Source: CAZLWA01 sp964563165 (lineage in GTDB: Bacteria > CLD3 > SB21). Taken from it: a DNA stretch of 18,381 bases. A program made the translations under genes and the position numbers. Shown here one piece after another: positions 1 through 6,341 of this stretch (the stretch's first letter is position 1; each line of letters begins with the position of its first letter). The stretch lies in contig CAZLWA010000037.1 in the NCBI GenBank assembly GCA_964563165.1, positions 1-18,381 on the forward strand. Direction: 5' to 3'. The notes under the pieces are model-generated. The model made no database searches. It worked only from the letters and a program-made list of their open reading frames with translations, and was not told the origin of the DNA.

Positions 1-822
1 ATCAAATACCTCACCGGCTATATCGTCGAAAAGTCACTAAGCGTTGACAACATCTTCGTCATAGCAATGTTGTTCGGATTCTTTTCGGTTCCAGCAATAT
101 ACCAACATAGGGTTCTCTTCTGGGGGATACTTGGGGCATTAGCTATGCGGGCCGTTATGATTGTCGTCGGAGCCGCCCTTATAGCTGAGTTTCACTGGAT
201 TCTCTATGTGTTCGGAGGGTTTTTGATTATCACGGCATTCAAGATGTTCTTCATGAAGACAGAAAATGGCGACCCAAATCAGAACATCGTTATCAGGACA
301 ACCAGAAAACTTTTCCCAGTCACATCTCACTATCATGGCGAGCATTTTCTTGTGCGGGCAGGTACTCCGGCTTCTCAAGAAAGCGAAGTACCGGGCTCAG
401 CAGTAGAGCCCGACGAAGCTGTCTCTAAAGTCAAACCGGGCACGTTGATGCTAACACCACTTGCATTGGCACTCGTTATGGTTGAGACTACAGACCTTAT
501 TTTTGCGGTGGATTCAATTCCAGCGATCTTTGCAATAACAGCAGATCCATTTCTCGTATTCACCAGCAACGTGTTTGCAATGCTTGGCTTAAGGTCACTC
601 TATTTCGCTCTTGCTGGTATGCTCAAGAATTTCAAATACCTCAAGCCGGCCCTTGCGATGGTGCTCCTTGTGGTGGGAGTCAAAATGCTAGTGGCGAAAT
701 GGCTGAAGGAAGTGCTGGGTGATTACTTCAATTTCTACCTTCTCGGCGCAGTACTGCTGATACTAGCCGTCGGGATCGTTGCATCACTCTTGGTCCGTTC
801 ATCTGAAGAGAAAGCTGTCTGA
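1..822 (+). CDS. TerC/Alx-family integral membrane protein (5' end outside window)
   Basis: The reading frame is open from base 1, so the true start lies upstream; the ATG at 67 is internal. The first visible residues contain the TerC family signature EKSLSVDNIFV, followed by hydrophobic helices, a DP-N...R-LFPVT segment, a second acidic membrane motif (VETTDLIFAVDSIPA) and FTSNVFAMLGLRSLYF, all in the order expected for TerC/Alx proteins. About 273 residues are visible. The family consists of polytopic inner-membrane proteins linked to tellurite resistance and, for Alx/MeeF-like members, to manganese export. The conserved membrane aspartates (in SVDN, TTD and AVDS) are present, so the visible part looks intact. 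A hydrophilic insert of roughly 30 residues lies between the halves. No upstream yybP-ykoY riboswitch can be judged because the start is missing. The family call is firm; the ion transported is not known from sequence. Confidence 0.93.
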   Translation: MKYLTGYIVEKSLSVDNIFVIAMLFGFFSVPAIYQHRVLFWGILGALAMRAVMIVVGAALIAEFHWILYVFGGFLIITAFKMFFMKTENGDPNQNIVIRTTRKLFPVTSHYHGEHFLVRAGTPASQESEVPGSAVEPDEAVSKVKPGTLMLTPLALALVMVETTDLIFAVDSIPAIFAITADPFLVFTSNVFAMLGLRSLYFALAGMLKNFKYLKPALAMVLLVVGVKMLVAKWLKEVLGDYFNFYLLGAVLLILAVGIVASLLVRSSEEKAV

Positions 823-1007
823 TCACAGATTCAAAAACCTTTAAGGGAATCGAATCGTAAACCAACTTCACATAACACGGAAAATTACGACGATGGAACT
901 GTCAATGGTAAATACTCGCTCAATGCTGTTGCTCACTCGAATGAGCCTGCGAGAGAAAATATTGTAACAATCGACACTAAGCGGTTTCAACTATTAAGGA
1001 GACTATA

Positions 1008-1190
1008 ATGAACATGAAACTCATTGGAAATATCGCACTGATGGTGGTCTTTTGTGCGGTAGGATTAACAGTGTTCACGGAAAATGTGAGAACAGTCCAA
1101 ATAATCGGGTTGTTCGCAAGCGGAGTAGTTTTTGGTGTTTCGTTAGCCTCAATCATTTCTGCTTTCAGGTCAAAACAACCAGGAGCATAG
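1008..1190 (+). CDS. small two-helix membrane protein, unknown function
   Basis: This 60-residue frame has a strong ribosome binding site, AAGGAG at 996-1001, six bases before the ATG, which is the main reason to believe it. The product has two hydrophobic stretches, about residues 5-22 (IGNIALMVVFCAVGLTVF) and 31-50, joined by a short polar turn (TENVRTVQ). It ends in a basic polar tail (AFRSKQPGA). This is a helical-hairpin inner-membrane peptide. I do not recognise the family. It stands alone, about 185 bases after the TerC gene and about 480 bases before the next gene, in a stretch that looks like accessory DNA. A cassette-encoded membrane peptide is one possibility. Confidence 0.7.
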   Translation: MNMKLIGNIALMVVFCAVGLTVFTENVRTVQIIGLFASGVVFGVSLASIISAFRSKQPGA

Positions 1191-1281
1191 GACTCAGAAC
1201 CAAGCAGATCATTGGTTGCGGCCACGAACGCATACCACTGCGCAGACGTTCGCTCCGGTGCGGATATTTAACGATAGAGAG

Positions 1282-1318
1282 ATGGTGCCGCGCCGTCGCC
1301 GATGCGTCGCGCGGCCAT
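1282..1318. repeat. bulged hairpin in non-coding stretch
   Basis: ATGG-TG-CCGCGC at 1282-1293 pairs with GCGCGG-CCAT at 1309-1318, giving ten base pairs with a two-base TG bulge and a 15-base loop. No T-run follows on either strand, so it is not an intrinsic terminator. Extrahelical bases on one arm are typical of integron attC sites, but no matching GTT core is found next to it. Confidence 0.5.
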
Positions 1319-1430
1319 TGGCTGTGGACCGCTCGGTACTCTGTTCATTGATTTTGTTTCAGTTTTTCTCTTAAGTGCAAACTTAATGATGTGTTCTAAT
1401 CCGAAAACATTCTAATTTAGTTCACGGATA

Positions 1431-1533
1431 GGTTGAACCGGAGCGCCGAGCTCTGAACTAACGTAGTGATTGGTTTTTGATTTAAGTAGTTTTATTCCGC
1501 GCGTCGCACCGCGTGTGCGCCGCTCCGTTATGA
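1431..1533 (+). other. attC-like imperfect palindrome (possible integron cassette recombination site)
   Basis: The left end, AACCGGAGCGCCG from 1436, is complementary to the right end, CGCCGCTCCGTT ending at 1529, with one unpaired C on the left arm and one mismatch. The right end continues as CGTTATGA, a plausible GTT-type core. The interior holds a second stem, GCGTCGCAC/GTGCGCCGC around a CGCGT loop at about 1501-1523 with one mismatch. Overall length near 100 bases, complementary ends, a one-base bulge and a variable interior match the architecture of attC sites. The left core (GTTGAAC) departs from RYYYAAC at one base, and no integrase is in the window, so this remains tentative. Confidence 0.4.
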
Positions 1534-1671
1534 GACATGCTTGGGCGACCTGCTAACTTGGAAGTGACTGAAAGAAATAGGCAGAAACAAATAGACGGTG
1601 AAACTGCAAACCGAACTGATTAACAAACATGAAAGTGCGGAGTCAACACTATAACCACTGAGGGCACACAC

Positions 1672-2265
1672 ATGAGAAAAATAATCGTCTTATCATTTAT
1701 TACATTAGATGGAGTCATGCAGGCGCCCGGTGGGCCTGAGGAAGATAGATCAGGCGGTTTCAAATATGGCGGTTGGGTTGCGCCTTATTGGGACGAAGTT
1801 GGTGGTAAGGTCATGGAAAAACAGATGAAACCTGCAGACCTTCTTTTGGGCAGAAAAACATTTGAGATTTTTGCCTCCTACTGGCCTGAACATGCAGATT
1901 TTTGGCCAGGTATCAATGATGTCACAAAATACGTCATGTCCAAGACCATGAAAAAGTCAGATTGGAAAAACTCAGTTTTCCTCAAAAGCTTGGCAGATAT
2001 CGAAAAGCTCAAAAATTCAAAAGGTTCTGACATTCAAGTTCACGGCAGTGGTGAGCTTATTCAGCTGCTGCTTAAGAATGATTTAGTGGACGAACTCTGG
2101 CTGAAAATTTACCCGCTGACTCTTGGTAAAGGAAAAAAGTTATTTGACAAAGGTACGATTCCGGCTGCCTTTACATTAACAGAGAGTTTGGTTACACCGA
2201 CCGGAGTGATCATTGCCAATTACAAGCGATCCGGAAAAGTCAAGACAGGTACGATAGGAGCTTAA
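1672..2265 (+). CDS. RibD C-terminal/dihydrofolate reductase-like family protein
   Basis: The 197-residue product starts MRKIIVLSFITLDGVMQAPG, the typical N-terminus of YyaP/YwjB-type proteins of the RibD_C (DHFR-like) superfamily. It continues with LLLGRKTFEIFASYWP, which resembles the nucleotide-binding loop GRxTxE, then KYVMSKTM, VHGSGELIQLLLKNDLVDELWLKIYPLTLGKGKKLF and a C-terminal strand. These motifs occur in the family order and the length is normal. Members are stand-alone reductase-fold proteins, probably NAD(P)H-dependent; the substrate is unknown and it is not a riboflavin-pathway RibD because the deaminase domain is absent. A GAGGG ribosome binding site at 1660-1664 lies seven bases before the ATG. 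The gene is AT-richer than the housekeeping genes to the right and is followed by its own terminator, in keeping with an acquired single-gene unit. Confidence 0.9.
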   Translation: MRKIIVLSFITLDGVMQAPGGPEEDRSGGFKYGGWVAPYWDEVGGKVMEKQMKPADLLLGRKTFEIFASYWPEHADFWPGINDVTKYVMSKTMKKSDWKNSVFLKSLADIEKLKNSKGSDIQVHGSGELIQLLLKNDLVDELWLKIYPLTLGKGKKLFDKGTIPAAFTLTESLVTPTGVIIANYKRSGKVKTGTIGA

Positions 2266-2290
2266 GTTTTGATGACTTAAGACTTTTTTA
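2261..2290 (+). terminator. intrinsic terminator after the RibD_C-like gene
   Basis: CTTAAGT at 2261-2267 and ACTTAAG at 2275-2281 form a perfect 7-base-pair stem around a 7-base loop, followed by ACTTTTTTATT. The 5' arm overlaps the stop codon. The stem is AT-rich, so it may be weak. Confidence 0.6.
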
Positions 2291-2313
2291 TTAAAAGCAA
2301 AAGGAGTTCTATT

Positions 2314-2472
2314 ATGACAGAAGGACAACAATCATTGCCAAAATGGATACTTATAGTATCAGGACTTTTTGCATTAATGGAACTTATGGTAAGTTTATCA
2401 TTATGCTTTTCACCGCAATCGGTTGTGCATACCGTGGACCTTAAATTCCAGGTGATTCCTTTGATGTTGTAG
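2314..2472 (+). pseudogene. truncated small membrane-protein gene (5' fragment)
   Basis: An AAGGAG site at 2301-2305 precedes an ATG at 2314 that opens a 52-residue frame starting MTEGQQSLPKWILIVSGLFA. Residues 10-33 form one strong hydrophobic helix (WILIVSGLFALMELMVSLSLCF). After about residue 43 the protein loses any membrane character and soon stops at TAG 2470-2472. In another frame, the bases from about 2448 encode the middle of a methyltransferase. The simplest reading is that a multi-helix membrane-protein gene was cut by a deletion or recombination and its 5' part joined to unrelated DNA near 2435-2450. Its translation signals still look usable, so a short peptide might be made. The parent family was not identified with certainty. 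Confidence 0.55.
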
Positions 2473-2951
2473 TATCGGGGCTCGTATTGAATTTCGTGCC
2501 TGATCCTGCGCGTGGCCTAGGCGAAATTAAACGCGTGACGCGCCAGGCCGGAATCATCGGAGCGTATGTGTGGGATTATGCTGATAAGATGGAACTCATG
2601 CGCTGTTTCTGGGATGCTGCGGCGGCTCTCGATGAGACTGCGATCGTGCTTGACGAAGGGAGACGTTTTCCGCTGTGCAAACCCGGGCCTTTGAAGGATC
2701 TGTTTGATGCTGTGGGCCTTCAAAGTGTGGAGATTCGCCCCATCGATGTTCACACTAGATTTGAAAACTTCAACGACTATTGGTTCCCGTTTTTGGGCGG
2801 TCAAGGTCCGGCTCCCGGCTATGCGATGTCATTGAGTGAGAAAAAGCGCACCCTTTTGCGAGATCGAATTCACTCCACTCTTCCCATTGCTGATGACGGG
2901 TCAATTACTTTGATAGCAAGGGCTTGGGCGATAAAAGGAATACGGCCGTGA
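2448..2951 (+). pseudogene. class I SAM-dependent methyltransferase, N-terminally truncated
   Basis: The frame is open from 2445. It reads PGDSFDVVVSGLVLNFVPDP, the post-motif-II acidic strand and motif III region of UbiE/Methyltransf_11-type enzymes. It continues with a helix (RGLGEIKRVTRQAG), the beta-5 strand region IIGAYVWDYADKMELMRCFWDAA, and a C-terminal region (GPLKDLFDAVGLQSVEIRPI, NFNDYWFPFLGGQGPAP) typical of small-molecule methyltransferases of this group. The SAM-binding motif I (GxGxG) and the whole N-terminal third are missing, so it cannot be a working methyltransferase as written. A TTG at 2487 could start translation, but lies after the motif. Upstream sequence belongs to a different, truncated membrane-protein gene. 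The open frame of 168 codons has no internal stops, so the truncation is probably recent. Confidence 0.8.
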
Positions 2952-2979
2952 ACGTTGCGATTTCTAAGCGGATGTTTCA

Positions 2980-2998
2980 GCGGCGGCTAACACGCCGC
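2980..2998. repeat. GC hairpin downstream of the methyltransferase remnant
   Basis: GCGGCG at 2980-2985 pairs perfectly with CGCCGC at 2993-2998 around the loop GCTAACA. The loop contains TAAC, as in attC cores, but I could not find a matching GTT core at the right distance. No T-run follows. The surrounding 2952-3133 stretch contains no gene. Confidence 0.4.
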
Positions 2999-3133
2999 AC
3001 CACGTCGCGCACTTATTTGGAAGGCGGAAGGTGAAACGAGAGTCGGCGGGATACATCGTGACCTACTCCTTCAATTCAAATCAACATGTTGCAAAATCAG
3101 GCGTCTCGGTTTATTTTTAAAAAATTATAATTG

Positions 3134-3568
3134 ATGGCAAAATGTTACACCTGCGGGTTTGAGAATATCTACGGTGCGGAATGGTGTGCCAAATGCGGTA
3201 CGGTTTTACCTTATAAAAAGGACCCGCCGCCGGAACCGAAGTTCCCGCAGGATTACATCACGAAGATCAAAGATCATAAATCCGGCTGGAAAGCCCAAGC
3301 GTCTCTTGTGCTGGGAATTCTATCCATTCTGCTTCTCTTTTTAACAGGCGTGTGCTCGCCGCTGGCCGGGATTTTCGCGGTGATCCTGGGCAACCAGGAA
3401 ATGAAGCGGATCAAGACCAAAGAATATTCATCTAAAGGCGAGATCTTTTGCCAGATCGGAATATGGAGCGGGTATATTACCGCCAGTATGAGCCTGTTGC
3501 TGCTCTTCTACGGTTTGGTAGCCGGAGCGTGGTTTGTTAAATGGTTTCAGGACGCGATGATCAGATAA
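3134..3568 (+). CDS. zinc-ribbon plus DUF4190 membrane protein (copy 1)
   Basis: The 144-residue product has a Cys4 zinc ribbon at its N-terminus (C4, C7, C18, C21 in CYTCG...CAKCG). A polar proline-rich linker (about residues 28-48) follows, then two hydrophobic segments, about residues 53-85 and 108-137, with NQEMKRI between them. That arrangement is the DUF4190 pattern. The family is membrane-embedded with a cytosolic zinc ribbon; no biochemical role is established. The ATG at 3134 is preferred over the adjacent TTG at 3131, and no clear ribosome binding site is visible. A second copy begins 112 bases downstream and the remnant of a third lies beyond it, so this belongs to a small tandem family. 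Confidence 0.85.
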   Translation: MAKCYTCGFENIYGAEWCAKCGTVLPYKKDPPPEPKFPQDYITKIKDHKSGWKAQASLVLGILSILLLFLTGVCSPLAGIFAVILGNQEMKRIKTKEYSSKGEIFCQIGIWSGYITASMSLLLLFYGLVAGAWFVKWFQDAMIR

Positions 3569-3591
3569 AAATCTGCGGTGGTTATCCGAAG

Positions 3592-3608
3592 CGAACCTTG
3601 AAGGTTCG
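3592..3608. repeat. palindromic repeat, REP-like, copy A
   Basis: CGAACCTTGAAGGTTCG is an inverted repeat with 8-base arms around a single G. The core GAACCTTGAAGGTTC recurs in inverse orientation at 3642-3656 and in the same orientation at 18360-18374, where the flank GTTG also matches. It lies between two genes and looks like a dispersed intergenic palindrome. Confidence 0.75.
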
Positions 3609-3641
3609 TTGGACGAAAGACTTCGAGGTTTTTCATAAATA

Positions 3642-3656
3642 GAACCTTCAAGGTTC
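3642..3656. repeat. palindromic repeat, REP-like, copy B (inverted relative to A)
   Basis: GAACCTTCAAGGTTC is the reverse complement of the core of the copy at 3592-3608. The two are about 33 bases apart in opposite orientation, the arrangement of a REP doublet (BIME). It ends just upstream of the ribosome binding site of the second DUF4190 gene. Confidence 0.75.
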
Positions 3657-3680
3657 ATTCACTATTAGGAGATCAAAATC

Positions 3681-4073
3681 ATGCCTTATTGTAAGAATTG
3701 CGGAACACAAAATGCCGATTCGGCTGCGTTTTGTACGAATTGCGGAAAGCCGATGGAAAAACCCGTACCGCCGGCTGTTTCTCCAACGCCTTCTTCACCA
3801 AGCGCGAGTAATAAATCCATCATTGCCATGATCCTCGGCATCATGTCGATCATCGTTTCGTGCGGGCCCGTGACCGGGATCGCCGCGATCATTCTTGCGA
3901 ATCAGGAATTAAGGGCCATTCGCGAAGGACAGTCTCCCGAAGCGGGAAAAACGCTGTGTCAGGTCGCTCTCTGGACGGGCTGGATCGGAACGGTCGCCTG
4001 CGGATTATTTTGGATCATATACCTTGTGATCATATTATTTGCCGTAGGAGTCAATTTAGGCAAGTTCCATTAA
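3681..4073 (+). CDS. zinc-ribbon plus DUF4190 membrane protein (copy 2)
   Basis: The 130-residue product starts MPYCKNCGTQNADSAAFCTN, with zinc-ribbon cysteines at positions 4, 7, 18 and 21, the same spacing as in the upstream paralogue. A Pro/Ser-rich linker (about residues 28-45) leads into two hydrophobic segments, about 48-75 (SIIAMILGIMSIIVSCGPVTG onward) and 95-125, separated by NQELRAIREGQSPEAGKTLCQ. That is the DUF4190 layout. AGGAG at 3667-3671 with a nine-base spacer supports the start. The order of domains and the LANQELRAI/LGNQEMKRI match show that the two genes arose by duplication, although they have diverged well below close identity. A role as a membrane-anchored zinc-ribbon adaptor is inference. 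Confidence 0.87.
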   Translation: MPYCKNCGTQNADSAAFCTNCGKPMEKPVPPAVSPTPSSPSASNKSIIAMILGIMSIIVSCGPVTGIAAIILANQELRAIREGQSPEAGKTLCQVALWTGWIGTVACGLFWIIYLVIILFAVGVNLGKFH

Positions 4074-4133
4074 TGGACCGCCTTTTCAATGAGTTTTGTT
4101 TACTTCCGGAAATTTTTGCGCTCGTTTAGGTAA

Positions 4134-4231
4134 TCGGGAGATAGACCGGAATCGGGAAAATATTTTGTCAGGTTGCGCGTTGGACCGGGCGGGCTATGCT
4201 GATGATGGTTGTATTCGGCGGATCCGGATAA
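4134..4231 (+). pseudogene. decayed 3' fragment of a third DUF4190 gene
   Basis: In one frame bases 4134-4159 read SGDRPESGK, and after a one-base frame change in the A-run at 4157-4160 the sequence continues IFCQVARWTGRAMLMMVVFG and stops at TAA 4229-4231. This aligns with REGQSPEAGKTLCQVALWTG of the intact copy just upstream, and IFCQ is shared with the first copy. The zinc ribbon and first hydrophobic segment are missing and TAG and TAA stops lie at 4126-4133. It is therefore the frameshifted tail of a third paralogue. It ends three bases before the stop of the convergent panB. Confidence 0.65.
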
Positions 4232-4234
4232 ATA

Positions 4235-5050
4235 TCAATAACTCTCTTTTGCTTCAGGAAAGTTTCTATTCTTCACATCTTCGCGGTAATGTTGAAATGC
4301 TTTGCGCATGAGTTTCCCCAGTTCCGCATAGCGCCGTACAAATCGCGGATTAAATTTTTCGGTTAACCCCAAGAGGTCATGCGTCACGAGTATCTGCCCG
4401 TCGCAATGGATCCCCGCGCCGATGCCGATCGTCGGGATGGAAATGGTTTCGGAGATTTTCTTCGCCAATGACGCCGGAATCTTTTCCAGCACCAGCGCAA
4501 ACACGCCTGCTTTTTCCAGAGCTTTCGCGTCCTCGATAATTTTTTTCGCCTCCGGTTTGGAAGTTCCGCGCGTCCGGTACGTGCCGAATTTGTGAATGGA
4601 TTGCGGCGTCAGGCCCAAATGTCCCATCACCGGAATTCCGATTTCCACGAGCCGTTTGATCGTCGGCAGAAATTCGATCCCGCCTTCCAGCTTGATCGCC
4701 TCCGCCTGGCCTTCCTTCATGAATTTTCCCGCATTGCGAATGGCGTCTTCGATGCTTTCATGGTAGCTCATGAACGGCATATCCGCTACTACCAGTGCGC
4801 GTTTCACGGCTTTGGTCACGACCTTCACATGATATAGCATTTCGTTCATCGTGATCGGGAGCGTCGTTTCATTTCCTGCAAAGACCGTGCTCGCGGAATC
4901 GCCGACTAAAATGACATCCAATCCTGATTCATCCAACAGATTCGCCATGATATAATCGTACGCGGTAAGCGCGGAGATCTTTTCTCCCGATTGCTTCATT
5001 TTGCGAAGCTGTTCCGTCGTGATCTTTGCGGCCGGTTTATGGGTAGACAT
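4235..5050 (-). CDS. panB: 3-methyl-2-oxobutanoate hydroxymethyltransferase
   Basis: PanB makes ketopantoate from 2-oxoisovalerate and 5,10-methylenetetrahydrofolate, the first committed step towards pantothenate and coenzyme A. The 271-residue protein is a complete TIM-barrel enzyme of usual length (about 264 in E. coli). Visible family motifs are ALTAYD (27-32), LVGDS with metal ligand D51, VVADMPF with D90, IKLEGG with E122, MGHLGLTPQS (142-151), LEKIP with the likely catalytic E189, and GIGAG followed by THDLLGL. The start ATG at 5050 gives the standard N-terminus; the ribosome binding site is weak. It is the last gene of the long minus-strand run and is separated from mnmA by 138 bases that carry two hairpins and a repeat, so it may be transcribed on its own. 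No panC or panD is in the window. Confidence 0.96.
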   Translation of the reverse strand: MSTHKPAAKITTEQLRKMKQSGEKISALTAYDYIMANLLDESGLDVILVGDSASTVFAGNETTLPITMNEMLYHVKVVTKAVKRALVVADMPFMSYHESIEDAIRNAGKFMKEGQAEAIKLEGGIEFLPTIKRLVEIGIPVMGHLGLTPQSIHKFGTYRTRGTSKPEAKKIIEDAKALEKAGVFALVLEKIPASLAKKISETISIPTIGIGAGIHCDGQILVTHDLLGLTEKFNPRFVRRYAELGKLMRKAFQHYREDVKNRNFPEAKESY

Positions 5051-5067
5051 GTTTTCTTTCTCTTAAG

Positions 5068-5100
5068 AAACTTCCCAAGTTTTTAAATTTTGGGAAGTTT
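5068..5100. repeat. long perfect inverted repeat between panB and mnmA
   Basis: AAACTTCCCAA at 5068-5078 pairs with TTGGGAAGTTT at 5090-5100, eleven perfect base pairs around an 11-base AT loop. Read on the minus strand it lies downstream of mnmA and is followed by a short T-rich run (TTTCTT), so it may act as a terminator. It may equally be another dispersed palindrome, since other intergenic palindromes in the window have the same style. Confidence 0.55.
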
Positions 5101-5128
5101 ACGTTTGGATATTCTTCGAAAAATTAAA

Positions 5129-5147
5129 AGCGAAGTTGTACTTCGCT
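5129..5147. repeat. perfect hairpin in the mnmA-panB gap
   Basis: AGCGAAGT and ACTTCGCT form eight base pairs around a TGT loop. On the plus strand a T-rich stretch (TGTTTGTTTTTT) starts three bases later, which resembles an intrinsic terminator, but no plus-strand gene ends here. A dispersed palindrome is the likelier reading. Confidence 0.5.
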
Positions 5148-5149
5148 CT

Positions 5150-5190
5150 GTTTGTTTTTTCTCCGTGTCTTGGTGTCTCTGTGTTAATTC
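5150..5190 (-). repeat. purine-rich CACAGAGACAC-type dispersed repeat
   Basis: The minus strand reads AACACAGAGACACCAAGACA then CGGAGAAAAAACAAAC. To my recollection sequences of the form ACACAGAGACACAGAGACACGGAGAAA recur between genes in many environmental bacterial genomes; this copy has CCAA in the middle. It begins at the stop codon of mnmA. Recognition rests on memory of the sequence type, and only one copy is present in the window. Confidence 0.45.
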
Positions 5191-6328
5191 AAGCCATTTG
5201 AGGAATTTGCTTTACCACGCGATCGATCACACCGCCGCCGAGAACTTCATCTTCCTGATAAAAAACTACGGACTGGCCCGGCGTGATGGCGGTTTGCGGT
5301 TCTTCGAAAAGAATTTGAATTTCTCCGTCGGCATTCTCAGAGAGTGTTCCCGCATGTCCGGCGTCATTATAGCGAATCTTTGCCGTCACAGGAATTTCTT
5401 CGTTCAGGCGATCGTGGCGAATGAGATTCACTTGTTTGGCTGTCAGCCCTGACGCCAACAGGCTGTCCTTCTTTCCGACGACGATCACGTTGTCTTTCGC
5501 GTGAATCTCCGTCACGTAGACCGGCGTATTCATGGCCACGCCGACGCCGCGGCGCTGGCCGATCGTGTAAAAAGCATAGCCGTCATGTTCTCCGACGACT
5601 TCGCCGTTTTCGGTCATGATCTTGCCGTGCGCAAGTTTTTCTTCAAGTCCTTTGATCTTCTCTTTGAGAAAACGGTTGTAATTATTATCTGTGATGAAAC
5701 AGATCTCCTGGCTCTCTTTTTTCTGCGCCGTTCGCAGTCCCATGTTCACGCCATACGCGCGCACCTCGTCTTTGGTCATTTCACCGATAGGAAACATCGT
5801 CATCGCCAGCGCCGCCTGCCGGATACCCCACAGCGCATACGACTGATCTTTCTTCAAATTAAAACTTTTTCGCAATGTGAATTTATTCAGCTCTTCGTCG
5901 AACACGGAGCGCGCATAATGTCCTGTTGCAATATAATCGGCGCCGAGGCTCCTGGCTTTAGCCAGGAACGTTCCCCACTTGATATGTTTGTTGCAATTAA
6001 CGCAGGGGTTCGGTGTGCGGCCTTCCATATATTCATGAATAAAATTATCGATCACCGCCCGCCCGAATTCTTCGCTGAGATTCCACACATAATGCGGTGC
6101 GCCGATCTGCTCGCACACGATGCGCGCGTCATGCATGGTATCAATGGAGCAGCAGCCGCTTTCCCGGTTGACTTCCCCGCCGCCGACTTCGGAATAATCC
6201 CACAATTTCATGGTCACACCGATGACGTCATATCCCTGCTCCTTGAGCAGAGCCGCAGACACGGAGCTGTCCACCCCTCCGCTCATCGCCACCACTACGC
6301 GTTTCTTATGTTTGACATTAATTTCCAT
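5189..6328 (-). CDS. mnmA: tRNA-specific 2-thiouridylase MnmA
   Basis: MnmA activates U34 of Lys, Glu and Gln tRNAs with ATP and inserts sulfur to give 2-thiouridine in the cytoplasm. The 379-residue protein is full length. It has the PP-loop SGGVDSS at 16-22, SGCCSIDTMHDAR (57-69), GRTPNPCVNCNKHIKWG (103-119), ATGHYAR, KKDQSYALWGI, KKESQEICFI and the C-terminal barrel with TIGQRRGVG. C112 aligns with the E. coli nucleophile C102 and C209 with the second catalytic cysteine. C109 is extra compared with E. coli, making the PNPCxxC form that has been linked to an iron-sulfur cluster in some homologues. AGGA precedes the ATG by about 11 bases. It follows the outer-membrane gene by 13 bases in the same minus-strand run. 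Confidence 0.97.
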   Translation of the reverse strand: MEINVKHKKRVVVAMSGGVDSSVSAALLKEQGYDVIGVTMKLWDYSEVGGGEVNRESGCCSIDTMHDARIVCEQIGAPHYVWNLSEEFGRAVIDNFIHEYMEGRTPNPCVNCNKHIKWGTFLAKARSLGADYIATGHYARSVFDEELNKFTLRKSFNLKKDQSYALWGIRQAALAMTMFPIGEMTKDEVRAYGVNMGLRTAQKKESQEICFITDNNYNRFLKEKIKGLEEKLAHGKIMTENGEVVGEHDGYAFYTIGQRRGVGVAMNTPVYVTEIHAKDNVIVVGKKDSLLASGLTAKQVNLIRHDRLNEEIPVTAKIRYNDAGHAGTLSENADGEIQILFEEPQTAITPGQSVVFYQEDEVLGGGVIDRVVKQIPQMA

Positions 6329-6341
6329 GAAAATGTCTTTC

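Larger units (their letters stand above)
1191..1671. other. 481-base non-coding stretch rich in hairpins
   Basis: No convincing gene is found here on either strand; the plus-strand frame that reads across 1052-1351 is out of frame with the small membrane gene and has no protein-like features. The stretch is GC-rich and structured at 1220-1330 and 1495-1530, and AT-rich between. It contains a bulged stem (1282-1318), a 6-base stem TTAAGT/ACTTAA near 1374-1389, and an attC-like imperfect palindrome (1431-1533), each listed separately where useful. The last 80 or so bases are featureless apart from the binding site of the next gene. Confidence 0.6.

Noticed and set aside
1052..1351. 99-residue plus-strand open frame
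   Set aside because: It overlaps the small membrane gene in another frame, is rich in Arg and Cys, and spans hairpins; no binding site precedes it.
2960..3030. Second attC-like site around the GCGGCG/CGCCGC hairpin
   Set aside because: TAAC is in the loop and no complementary GTT core was found at a suitable distance, so only the hairpin itself is reported.
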